Origin: Haliotis asinina
Lineage: Eukaryota; Mollusca; Gastropoda; Lepetellida; Haliotidae
Length of the DNA stretch: 64,000 nt
Direction: 5' to 3'
NCBI RefSeq assembly: GCF_037392515.1
Contig: NC_090290.1
Location: 25,627,753 to 25,691,752 of the forward strand
The position numbers and the translations under genes were made by a program. The notes below the pieces were generated by a model. It saw nothing but the letters and a program-made list of their open reading frames with translations. It had not been told where the DNA came from and did not search any database. Shown here piece after piece: positions 47,955-60,100 of this stretch. The stretch's first letter is position 1. The number at the start of each line of letters is the position of its first letter.

Positions 47955-47991
47955 TGACGTCATCGATAATAGAAAACATGATGTGACGTCA
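47955..47991. promoter_or_regulatory. Two CRE palindromes (TGACGTCA)
   Basis: TGACGTCA occurs at 47955-47962 and 47984-47991, just upstream of the minus-strand start codon at 47931. Perfect CREs in pairs are typical of CREB/ATF-bound promoters, often of housekeeping genes. A plus-strand exon lies 0.8 kb to the right, so the region may drive both directions. Confidence 0.55.
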
Positions 47992-48804
47992 CAAAGAAGC
48001 ATCTGTGACAAAATACTGGGCTCAAACTCAATAGACCGATCCAGTCTGTCAATCAAAACTGGATCATGCATCAATTTTGGCCAATCAGCTGTACGGGCGC
48101 GCTGTGTGGATTTGTCAGACTTATTTATAATTCAACATATGTCATATTTGGGATTTCACTTTCTTAGTATAATAAAGATAAAATAAGAACTTTCCTCTTT
48201 AAATATCACTCACAAACAACGAATACCAAAGTACCATATAAGCAGAATTCATCAACACCGTTCTTACAGAACGAATAAACTCAGTTTAGGGTACTCTTTT
48301 TACCACTGCATATGAAAGACTTCTGGTAAGTCATAAACGGAACACCATTAATTGTGGTTTTAAAAAAAATTGTGGTTCATCATCATCAAGCGCTTAAAAG
48401 TTGCCAAAAAGCCGTCTGCTTCTCTCTCGCCCGCAAACGGAACCACAGACAGGTGACGTACCTCTGTCGCCAGAGCCCTGCTGTGACGTCATAGAAGGAA
48501 CGATTTTCATTAATTTTTAGTTGTATCAGGGATAATCTACGTCTATATATAGTCTCCCTGATTGTATAGAAAATGTGTAGGAAGGTCGTCATTTTGCTGA
48601 TTTTTCGACCAAAGACATCTTGAATTGTTGTGTTGCCGTCAGTTACTCCTTGGAGTCGGATGATGCACAGATGCACAGATTTCCACCGGACCCCGTAGTT
48701 TGTGGTTCAATTGGTTGCTTGTGTGTGCAAAGCGACCGTTGTGGAAGCCGGTGGTATATACTAAATCGAATGGTACGCCCCCTTCCACGCTTTCAGGATT
48801 GAAA

Positions 48805-48935
48805 ATGGAGTTCAGGTTTCATCGAGTTTATAAGATCAAGACTGCTGACTACACATTGCTGACCAAAAGGATTTTGCATGAATATAACGCTTTCTTCCAC
48901 GGAAGCAAGGTTGTGGTCGAAGTGACAATATTATC
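48805..48935 (+). CDS. Candidate coding exon, unrecognised
   Basis: An acceptor-like cttccacgctttcag is followed by gattgaaaATGGAG and 43 codons: MEFRFHRVYKIKTADYTLLT, then KRILHEYNAFFHGSKVVVEV and TIL, up to a strong donor (GTAAGT). The composition is coding-like. No further exons are apparent on the plus strand to 57 kb. I do not recognise the protein. Confidence 0.4.
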
Positions 48936-50364
48936 GTAAGTAATATTATATCGACCCCCGCCTCGCTTCCTAGAGTGAAATTGTTATGTTAGAAGCGATG
49001 CCATGTAAAACCCTAATGTCCATCAATAATAAATATTTTACTACCAGTGAAAAGTAATTTTGATTTTGTAAGTCAGTGAAAACAAACTTAATATTCCAAA
49101 AGCAGGATATTAACCATCCCAGAACACACTCGTGTGATAACCTATATTACCTGTGGCATGTGTTCTGAACCGAGCACAAACCCACTACTGACTGACTGAT
49201 CAGAGGCAGACAAGTCTTTTCATGAAATTCTGCTTTGGACATTTACTTGTGTTTGAGTCAAAGCTATCGTATCATCAAGATCCAATATAATCCAATTATA
49301 TCTATAAGTAAGTGAAGAGACGTAAGTGAAAAGGGGTCCCATTGAAATAGGAGAGGAACCTGAAGACATCTTGACATGCTTCATTTTTAGGGCTTTAGAA
49401 TTGCAGTAGGGATGATAATCAGGTTTGGGGACAGAGATTTGCTGACGTCCCTTTACAGGATTTGCTGGCGTGAAATTTCTAATGACCTCTCAATGCTGAA
49501 TACTTAGATCTGGCACCGTTTGTGTTTGCGTAATATTGCATCTCCTTCAAATTAGTGCCTGTGTATATAAACTGGAGCACACCGGATTTTAAAGTAATGC
49601 AAGTACCAAGTCTACAGCCCTATTTCATGTCACCATCAGAATTTTTCAGCCCATGTTCATTTCAATCGTCTTTATTTTCAAGAAATAACGTTATTTCCAA
49701 AGTTTCCATTTTCAAAAAATAACAAGATACTCCTACTGTCAAGGTAATTTATTTTTCATCACTAAATATTAAAAATGTCAATTAATACAACCAGGAACCT
49801 TTCAAGAGTATTTAAAAGAAACAGAACGTACCAACTTGGCACCACGCCAAAGGACAGAAAGTTATAAATGCTTGTATGAACAAGCAGGTCATCAAATGAT
49901 GCAGTGATCAATATTTGTCCTCTTCTCAACAATGCCTGTCTGAACACAGGTTATAATAAAGTTCACCTTACCTTTGACAATTTAATAGAACGTTGCACTG
50001 TATTAGCAACCTACATGATTTAGTATATACTAGATTGATTTTTCAATAATCAAATTCCTTGAATACAAACTAGACCATATTTGTACGGATTTTGCAAGAG
50101 TAGAAAAATATGAAATTAGTGTAAGACGAATGGGAGGACTGTACAAAACAGTGGCTCAGGTCATTAACAATACAGTAGAGTGCATCCACCCACTAAGCAT
50201 TCCTTCACATCAAATGGGTATACTACTTCACATCCAATTCTCTGAATGAAATCACAATCACACACAATAACTTCAAAAAAGCCATCTGTATTTGTCCCTC
50301 ATCTCCAGCCTGAACCACCAAGAGATGGGATGGGCAAACAAAAAATAATGAATATGCAATGTTC
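48936..50364. other. No gene seen
   Basis: AT-rich non-coding sequence. No repeat of more than 30 bases noticed. Confidence 0.5.
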
Positions 50365-50612
50365 AAAATTTACAAAGCTCCTGTGGTCCCCGACTTGCAA
50401 AAATTCATGAGGACCATTAAATATTGAGTATGCATTGGTCCTGGTGGCCAGTGAATTTTTTAAAAATTTAAAAGATGTTAAATGTTCAAATGAATCTAAT
50501 ATAATAGCACTGAATAGCAAATCTATGAAAAATATTTTGCACCAGTGAAGTCCGGACAGGACCACTATCACTGTCCACTCCTCAGTCATGTGGTCTGGTG
50601 GGAAATTTTGAA
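50365..50612 (+). repeat. Interspersed repeat family R2, copy 1
   Basis: The order cctgtggtcc … aggaccattaaat … tggccagtgaattttttaaa … ggtctggtgggaaattttga is shared with 63317-63580 in the same orientation, about 20% diverged. Related phrases near both ends suggest a short non-autonomous element. Confidence 0.75.
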
Positions 50613-52916
50613 AGGTTCTATCACTGAATATGAAAAAAAGGTTTTCTACTAATTTGTATCATCATTAATTCTATTAATGACAAAGATCAAATTGCTTTGC
50701 TTTAGAAACAGCTTTTACTAACTGTGGATTCAGAAAGATCATCTTGATGAGTGTTCTTGGATAAGTGTATTTTCCCATCATATAAGGGCGTGCATTGAGA
50801 CAAGAGGACAGTTTTATTATTTCATATTCGAATAACAGTTCTGGGCAGGCAGGAGATGGGAAACAGTTGGTAATGCACACAGCCTGGACATCTGCACATC
50901 TCTCTTGACAGAAAATGTAGCGCCGAACATCCAGTGGTCATCTAGTCTTTACCTTAAACAGGCATATTTCATGATTAACAATCCATTTTAGCAAAATATA
51001 TAACTTCATCAACTGTACTTTATAATCAATGTTCCTGAAGACCTGACAGACAATACAACTAACTGCCATCAGCTTGATGCTGCCGCAGATGTTTGGCAGT
51101 GTTGGTGACAATTTGTTTGACAGGTGACATGATATTTTCACAAAACCTCGACCTTGGATAATAGATGAAAGCACAAATTAAACAACATGCATCATAACAA
51201 TGCACAGCTATCTAAGTACACAAATCTTAAAGCACATTGTTCTTAAAAATGTATTCTCTTAGGTGTTCCTCTAACAGAGCAGATTAAAGTGGAAGAATAT
51301 TGAACATCATATTTTCCTGTTGGTTCTCACATGGGTTACACTCATGAGCATTTGCAAGATGGTGACAGATAAAGGATTCCAACGTACAACTAGCTAATCT
51401 GGCTACTGTCCACGTGGTCTTATACAACTGTGGCCCCTATTTTCCATCAATGTCACGAGGATCTACCAAACAGGAAAATTCAATACTTCATCTCTCAAAA
51501 CAAAGATGTCAGCTACACCAGATATTTTGATTCCTTAAAAGAATGAAACAATTATGTTTGAATTGAAGCTTCTCTGGGAAGTCACATAACAATCACAAAG
51601 AACACAACATATTTACACAGTTTGGCAATTCCATTCACATTTTTGGTACAAACTGCTACTTGTTTATCTAGCACAATGAGAAAATATTTTTAGACTTATA
51701 TACACACATGATTAGTGCAATCACAAATAATAAAAATATTCTCAGTCATTGTAAATATAATCCACCATATGCAAAACTAGAAGTTCTTCAGTGAAATCAT
51801 GACAAATACATAGTTTGTTTACATCTGTTCCCACTAATGTTTTTATACAAGTTGCAAATGATATAGCATGTTTGACAACCATATTTTTCTTCAGGCACTT
51901 TAAGGAACTTCCTGTTATGATGAAAAATATACCAGCCCATGATAAATGACTCTGGGTAATACAGACAGACTTGAAGCAACTTCTGTGTAAAAACATACTC
52001 TCTGGCTGTGGATGTTTGCCTAATACAAGCAACACCTGCAAGGGTTTCACTGTTGTAGGAGATCACAAAGACACTTTGGTAAGAGTGACATCTGCTACAA
52101 GTATGTGTTACAGCTATGTAGGGGAAACAGTATGGTATGTATTGCCGTACAAAACCTTTGGTTTGGTATGATTTTGTTCGGTGTATGAGAACTTGATTCA
52201 GAGAAAATAGTGGCCATCTTGCAAAGAAATGCACAGACTTTGACAAAATGATCTGATTTCTAGACATTTTAGAAAAGGTTTAAAAAGGACACTGTAATAG
52301 AAAAAGGTGCAAAAACCAAAAATGTTTTTTTTTGTTTTATTTTAAAGTGTACAGACCTGAAGCAAAATACCAAGGTTCCTCTAGTACTGTATACCTTTTC
52401 ATCCCTACAGCTATGTGTTATGTTACAGCTATGTGCTACAGCTATGTGTTACAGGGTAGGTGTTCAGCGTGCTCACCATAAGCTCTTCACCTCAGTGATT
52501 TCATTTTCTTCCTACCACAGTCTAATGAGTGGAAACCAAATTTCACAGATTTTAATCATGCTGTATAGATCCTGATGAATAACATTATGCATTTTCTTTA
52601 AAAAACAACAGAACAGGAAAAAACAAGATGAGCTGACAACTATGGAGCAAGTAGATGTAAAATAACACTATCATTACAGAACATTATAAACACTGTTTAC
52701 CATGTTACCATGACAACACAAGAAAATTTCACATGGTGAAACTTTGGCTTGAATCTGCCAACAGGCAGTCGTCCTTCACTGTTTATTTACATCACACATA
52801 CTGATTTGAACATGGCAAGATTCAGGTTGTTGTAGTACATCCCATAAGCCATTGCAGGGACAGGTTCATTGCAGGCCAAACACACAGAAAAAAGAAGTCA
52901 GGAAGAAAGCCTTAAG
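50613..52916. other. No gene seen
   Basis: Non-coding, AT-rich, few repeats. It may belong to the 3' flank or untranslated region of the ceramide synthase gene (transcribed right to left, stop at 57108). Confidence 0.4.
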
Positions 52917-53306
52917 GGGCTTTCACACAGCGAACTGATGTTTGACAATATGTTGAAATATTACATGTTGCCAAACTTGTGCTTTCATACGTCAGAGAGA
53001 CACATGCTGTCGACCTTTTGTGTCATTTGAGCACCATATCTCTATTGGTGCGGTCATGCGAAAGTTGACTGTGACTGGTTGTTTCTGAACAACTCAAGTT
53101 TGACAAAGTTTCAGACATCAAACTTGATTTTGACAACACCGAAAGTTTGATGGAGAAAATGGTGAGAATAGAGACCAATCCTACAATTATTTCTAGACAA
53201 CAGTTTGACAACTAGGAAATTGGTGTTGGTGGCGAGTTGTTGGAATGTCCACACTCTCAAACTCTGACAACATGTGTTGTCAAACTTTAGTTTGCTGTGT
53301 AAAGGC
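52917..53306. mobile_element. MITE with about 37-bp inverted ends, Harbinger-like
   Basis: The left end gggctttcacacagcgaact … tttgacaa and the right end, read in reverse complement as gcctttacacagcaaactaa … tttgacaa, match over about 37 bases with few changes. The length is 390 bases with no coding capacity. The end sequence resembles PIF/Harbinger or ISL2EU elements, but the expected 3-bp target duplication is not clear. Confidence 0.7.
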
Positions 53307-56300
53307 TATGATACACATCAGATGACAAAACATCTTTGTTTTAACTATATGTTTGACTGATATAGAAACTTAGCACTATTAAGACCATACAACTGGAGAA
53401 CCCTATTCTGGAATATGTGTTCCACTGGAGGCTGGTCTTTTCAGTGACAAGTATCACCTGACATTAAAAAATATTATGGTTACAATAATATCAAAAGCAA
53501 ACATATAAATAAATGATGAATCAATTGATGAACACAGACATTGAAAAAATATTCTTTAAATTATAACACAAAGTAGCAATGCGTTGCTTCTGCTGTATCA
53601 AGACAATGGCAAATACATATGAACACCAATGCGAACTGAGTTGGTTGAATTCCCATCTTGTGCTCACTTACCTTTTTTACTGTAGTTTTTATTTCCAAAA
53701 TAGGTGTGTCACTCCGATGATAATATGCAAAATGGGGCTGAGTTCTTACTTTCAATGGTAATTTATGTGGGGCCAAATGAAGTCAAAAGGTTCCTTTTTC
53801 TGCTTCTCTGAAAATTGGTATCATTATGAAAATGAATTATCAGTAAGACACTGAACTGATTGTTCCTAGTTCTCGACTAATACTCTGGATGCATCTAAGT
53901 CAGCCTGATGATTGTATTACCTCCCTTTGGTGGCTCCTCTTTCTCACAGTGGCCAATCATGTAAGCCGTTACCAATGAGCCTGCTAGTCACAACAAATTG
54001 GCATCTGCTGAAGCGAAAGTTTGCTTGATGTGTGACTCAGATTTAGGGAAAAAATCATATAAATAAATGGACTGGTCTGAAACCGTCAAAAAATATATGC
54101 AAGAATTCCTTCAGTCTCTTTCCTGCAGGGCACCTCTGCAACAATTGTGTTTCCAATTTTAATCAGTTTGATAAAATATGCCGAAGTGAGTTATGATAAG
54201 AGCCTTAAGAGACTGGAACGCTAAACTTACAAGTGTAGACACTTGATTGGATAAAAAGCCAGCAATGGGATGTAATACAATTATCGTGCTGAGCCACAGA
54301 TGCATCCAGGGAACTGATGGAGATGTATCAGAACGATGGACAGGAGATTATCAATGATGCTCCTTCACAATAGGTACAGATATGGGCACATGTACAGAGA
54401 ACATCTCATTAAGCCCTGCCTTTAGATTTACTGCATGGTATCTAGATGAGTCTCATATCAATAGCACAGACATTAGTCTTAATACCAAGTGCATAGATAT
54501 AAGCAAAAACAGCAAATATAGACAGAATTAACAGAGAAAACAGAGACATTAGCCTTAACATCAAGAGCATAGAAATTAAGCTAAATAAGACAGCCTGGAT
54601 ATAACAGCAAAGACATCTGCCTAAATATCAAGAACATAAAAAATTGGTTAGATAAGAATTCCATAGACATTAGCATAAAAATTAATTCCATTGACATTAG
54701 CCTCAATATCAAGAACACATGCATTAGCCAGAATGGAAGACATTGGCCAAGTATTAAATCAGCCTCCATGTCAAGAACATAGTTTTATGTCCTGTGTTGA
54801 TAACAGCCTTGAACTGTGGAAATAGTAACAACTTCAGACTGATGGTTGGAGCTTCATTGGTATGCTGTCATCGGTAAAAGATGGTCCTAAATATGATGGA
54901 CATTAACATGGATTAATATTGGTAATGAACATACATAACAAGGGGATGTGAAAATACATGTATATAAATCTGGTAATTTTCCAGGCATGAAGGGGAAATT
55001 TAACATATCCTACTCTGTCCAATAAATATGCTAAGACTGGAAGAGAATTTGCATAATTAAGTTTCTAATAAATATACTACAAAAACATATGAACTGCATT
55101 GTAGAAGTTGGTGAGAAACAAAAAAGGCAGGATACTTTATGGATGAAAAGTCCAAAATTATATTTTGATGTAGATCCCTATACAGATGTCAAGCATGAAA
55201 CATTGCATCTTAAATAACAGAATAAAAGTATCTTGTATTTATTGACAAACATGTTATCTTTTACAAGCACTTTCCTTCATACCAACTTAAGATGGAAAAA
55301 GTGTTGTGGAGGTCTGATCAGATATGATGACATGTTCCTGGCATGACATGTGACAATGACGTGACACTCTATTACCTCGTCATCAGTGTTACTGCTTGCA
55401 ACAGATACACAAGTCTGCAGGTATTGTACAAATAGTCAGACATGATGTTTAGGCTGACTGCGCAAGACAGGCTAGTTTTCTGATGGACGGTCCAAATTTA
55501 CAGCAAGCCAGCCTGGTGGTCTTGTAAAATTTTTAGATGTTCCATACATCTGAGTAAATTCCCTATATGCTGGATTATGGTCTGCTTAAATCCTGATACC
55601 TGGATGTTTTTGGCTTATTTCAGACACTGGTGAAAACCAGAAGTAACTGATAGTTTTGAGCTGAGGTCAGTACCAGCTTGACTGGCAGAGCTATGGATGC
55701 TGACAGGAAGCTTGTGTCTCCACTGCCAACAAGCTAAACATTTGAAAATCCTAGAGCTAGTGGCCAAATCTGGGTTGAGTGAGTGGTACACAATGCCAAA
55801 ACGAGTGACCCAGAACAGTATCTTGCTACTGTAGAAACGTATCATGCAGAGGAACAGTTTCTAGGGCAAATTCATTTGAGCAAGGTAACCAACTTGTCTG
55901 ATGTACGGAGGCTGTGCTGTCAGCCACTCAGATAAGCACTCCATGTATACACACACTGTAACAAAGTCCAAGGGAAAAAATATTTTTTTCTTCATTTGTT
56001 CCTGAATCACCATTATCATTCCACATGTATGGGGCACATAAGAAAAGAAAAATGGTGTAATCACAAAGATGCTCAGGAAATGATGAAACTTCTCACACAA
56101 AACCTTTTTCGCTAGTGAACTATTGCTATTGTGGAGTAGAGAGTAGACAGACATCTTCCTACCTGCCACACTTCTCTATCATCATTCTGGTGCTACAGCC
56201 AGCCACTACAGATAGCTACACAGTAACTAAAACCTTTGGAGCTCACAGAGGGCATGTGCCTTCACCAGTACCTCTACATATGCTGTGTGGTACTCAAGGG

Positions 56301-57107
56301 AGTTAACTAATCACTGTGTGCCCAATTAGCTCAGCTTATGAGTTGTTCAATGACAGCCAGACATCTTGCTACACAGCTACACAGCTTCACAGATATCATA
56401 GAACAAATAGATCAGGAAACTATGCATGTGATGTATCCTGCAGATGTCTGACCTTATATTAAAATTATAAATACAATCAATGACTAGGCATTAGTCAGGA
56501 AATGTATGTAGCAATCACAAAAGGTACATGTCTTTCATCAGACAGACAGACTAAGACAGAATCATTGTGCCGGAGACCAACGCTCTGTAAACATTATGAC
56601 AGGGATGGCAACAGGAAAATATATTTTCAGCTGAAAAATTTGGATTTGAGAGGTTCGGGGGGTGGGGGGAGGAGGGAAGGAGAGACAACGAATTGATCAC
56701 TTTGAAATAAATCTGTGGAAATTCATTCTATTACATCAAGCATTTTTTCTAAAAGAGAACTGCTGGCTGTAAGTCACAGTTAACTTCAGAAAGTTTACAA
56801 ATCCTGTGGCCAAATTTGGATTTGGATTACTGTGATTACTAAGAATACACTCACTCCAGAGGAAAAAGGTGAAACTGAACTGAACAAAATAGTGAGGATC
56901 CAACACATAACTATTTAGTGTTTGAAATTTGATAAATTTGATTACAATTATTACAATGTAGGAGCAATTACCTTGTGAGACAGAGAGAATTTCCATTGTA
57001 AAGGACTCTTCAAAAGTTAAACACTATTTTGAGCAATATTAAACACAAAACAGAAGATGCAAGACACGTTGATGATACTTGGAAGTAACTGCTTAAATAA
57101 TGAGAGA
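53307..57107. other. No gene seen; probable 3' flank of the ceramide synthase gene
   Basis: No coding exon is supported. A degenerate repeat of about 36 bases (agacattagcctaaatatcaag-like) lies at about 54420-54780, and a truncated relative of the CAGGGATGAG MITE lies at about 56600-56690. Possible minus-strand AATAAA signals occur but cannot be ranked. Confidence 0.4.
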
Positions 57108-60100
57108 TCATTCCTTGTAGGCAATGTTGTTATTTCTTGTTCTAAGACTTGCTGTTCCATTCATTGTTGCTTTAGCTGGTTCAGGCTCAGAATCCTCATC
57201 TGACATATCTGAATCAGACTCTGTGTCACTCCGAACATCTTTCTGCAGCTGGAAATAGAAGAGTCAGTATGAGCACGAGAGTCCTAGAAGTTCCACCGAC
57301 GCCATCGATGTACTAACATGGCAGCTGCCTATAACGTCAGCCACGGGGAATACTACACTCGGTCTCATTACATACAAATTATACTTAACTCGTGTCCTTC
57401 CTATGGTATCTGACCAAGGATATTTGTATAATTCATATGTAATGAGACCGAGTGTGGTATTTTACATATTACCCATGTTCTACATGCACTAAACTGACAA
57501 AATAGCATATTTTGTTATGTTTATCAATCCTCTAAATAAGGCGCGTATTTGCGTATTTTACTAAAACAAAATCACATTTACTCAAACATTTACATATCTG
57601 GGTATACAAAGTGCATAAGAATCCCTAAGAACCCAATAGGTCTATAATATCTTGAGTACATCCAGGGATGAGAATGGAAATTTTCATTTACAGCTGAAAA
57701 CTAGTCGGGGGTCTGGGGGGCGGAGCCTGGTCGGGGGCCCAGGGGGGCGAAGCCCCCCGGAAGCTCCTGGGATTTTGGCATTTTACACACTAAATATGGC
57801 TTCTAAAATCAATATTAACACTGTATATATATTTAGACGTTTCAGAAAAATGACCCTGGGGATGTTAAAAAACGCGGATTTCCGCGGATCTGCGGAAATT
57901 TCTCATCCCTGTACATCACTCAATTAACTAAATTGGCTTGCGTATGATTCACCATGGCATCCAAACTCTATAAAAGCAATTAGCTAATGGTAGGCAATGC
58001 CTAATGATACACTATTATAGCCACTGTCTGGGCTGTACTCTAATAGTCACATGACTTCCGTGTTGAGTATTTAGAAATGGCTGCCAAACGTTTGGTAATA
58101 TGACCATTGCTAAAATCTTTAAGTCTGTTGAGATCCATTTATATCTATATATCTAGAAGAGTTAAGTACCTAATAAGGACAAGAAACTGTGTGAAAGTTC
58201 TCAATTCCTTTAACTAGAGGGAGTATACGAAATGCTAGTTACCCCTAAAAAATGCAATTAATCATCCATAAACAAAGATGGGAGTAAATAACTAATTGCT
58301 TGAAAACTTATCTGGAGCTCTTTTCATGGTTTCAGAAAGATGTTGTGGAAGAATGTTGTACTGCTGTACACTTTTTGCGTGGTGTTATATTGTAATGACG
58401 TCACTATGTCGGCCCCCTTGGTAACCGATGTCACCATGCATGTCAGTTTCTTCATTTGCCCTTGCTTCACTCAACTAACATTACTGGTGGAAACATTGTG
58501 CTTCTGTTTTTCAAAGGATATAATTTCTCGAATCCATGCATCAACAAAGGTGAATATGCCTGAATAGTTTCAAAAATCTGCCTTAGAACAACCATGTTGC
58601 CTGGATGGTCTCTGTTAATTCACACTGTTGTGGATACACACTGGAACAAGTACTCATCTGATATTAGTTGTGTGTTAGACAAGCACAGGGTCTGGAAACC
58701 TAATCAAATACTGAAAGCCCCTGGGACATGAAAACCCTTTTCCCTTTCATTAAGTCAGGAAGCCCTAATCGTGATACAGCATTTCATGTAAGTCAAAGAG
58801 TTAGTGAGTCTAGTTTTATGCCATACTCAGCAATATTGAAGCCATATGATGGCAGTCTGAACCAAACAATCCAGTCATCAACAGCATGAACGTCAATCTA
58901 GGCAAATGGGATACGATGTCACCCAAGTCAGCAAGCCTGACACCAGATCCCATTAGTTGCCTCTTACAAGAGGCATGGGTTTCTGAAGTTCAATTCTATC
59001 CCAGATCTTCATGTGTCACGTAATTCTAAAGTAGAACTGGCAATGTAGTACACTCACTTCTCCGTGTGTGAACTTCTGCAGAGCTATCTTGAGAATGAGG
59101 TATGTCCAGATAGTGTGAAGCATCAGGAGGCCACACAGCAGGACCACAAACATCTTGTGAGAGCTAAATGGCGGCACGAATTCAGGGAGCTCAAACACCA
59201 CCGATCTTAACACTCTGAAACATAAACCAATGTTTCTGACATGCCACCAAATCCATCCCTGCAGCTGCTCCTCTTGCAGCTTTAGAATTAATGTTATTCA
59301 TGTTGCTATCATGGAGATTAGTCATGCTAGCCTACCAGATATAACATAGGACTTTGGCAAAGAGTTTGTACAACGTACCTGAAGGGATAGACTATCATCC
59401 GGGTCACAATCCATATGACAACGAAACATGTAAACAGCGCCTCACAAACACTCTGGTGTTTACTGTATTTAGCCATCTTTGCTGCCTGTAAACAAAGCAA
59501 ATTCCTGTATTTATCCTCCCAGAAAGTACACCTCAATAGGTTCTACTGCAATCACAAGTTTGCTTTTACGCAACACTCAGCAATATTCAAGCAATATGGT
59601 GTCAGTCTGTATATAATCGAGAGTGAACCAGACAATCAACAGCATGAGCATCATTTTGTGCAATTGACTGCAATCAGGAAACAACAATGCCAATGGCAGT
59701 GAAGTTATCCATTTTTGAGTCTGATCATGTGAAGTAATATAAACTGGAGTAAATATTTTTCAAAGAAGCGATTCAGTAATCTTTGAAGCTTAATATGAGA
59801 AAACCAGAAATTTAGACTGCATCAACAACACTTAGTCACAAGGGTTTTGTGTACTTACAGCCATCCAGTAGTCAGACACATCATGAACTAAAATAATGAG
59901 AGCACCGATTCGGACGAAGTTGATGATCCAGGAGAAGTAGATGAGGGTAATTGTTATCAGGTGGTGTGTGGTCATTTCCCAGAAGTCCTGAAGCCATATC
60001 AATTATTCGTTTTTGAGAGATTAATCAGTGTTTTTTGAGAGCATGTGAGTGAGTGAGTTTGGTTTTACACCACACTCACCAACATTCATGCTATATGGCG

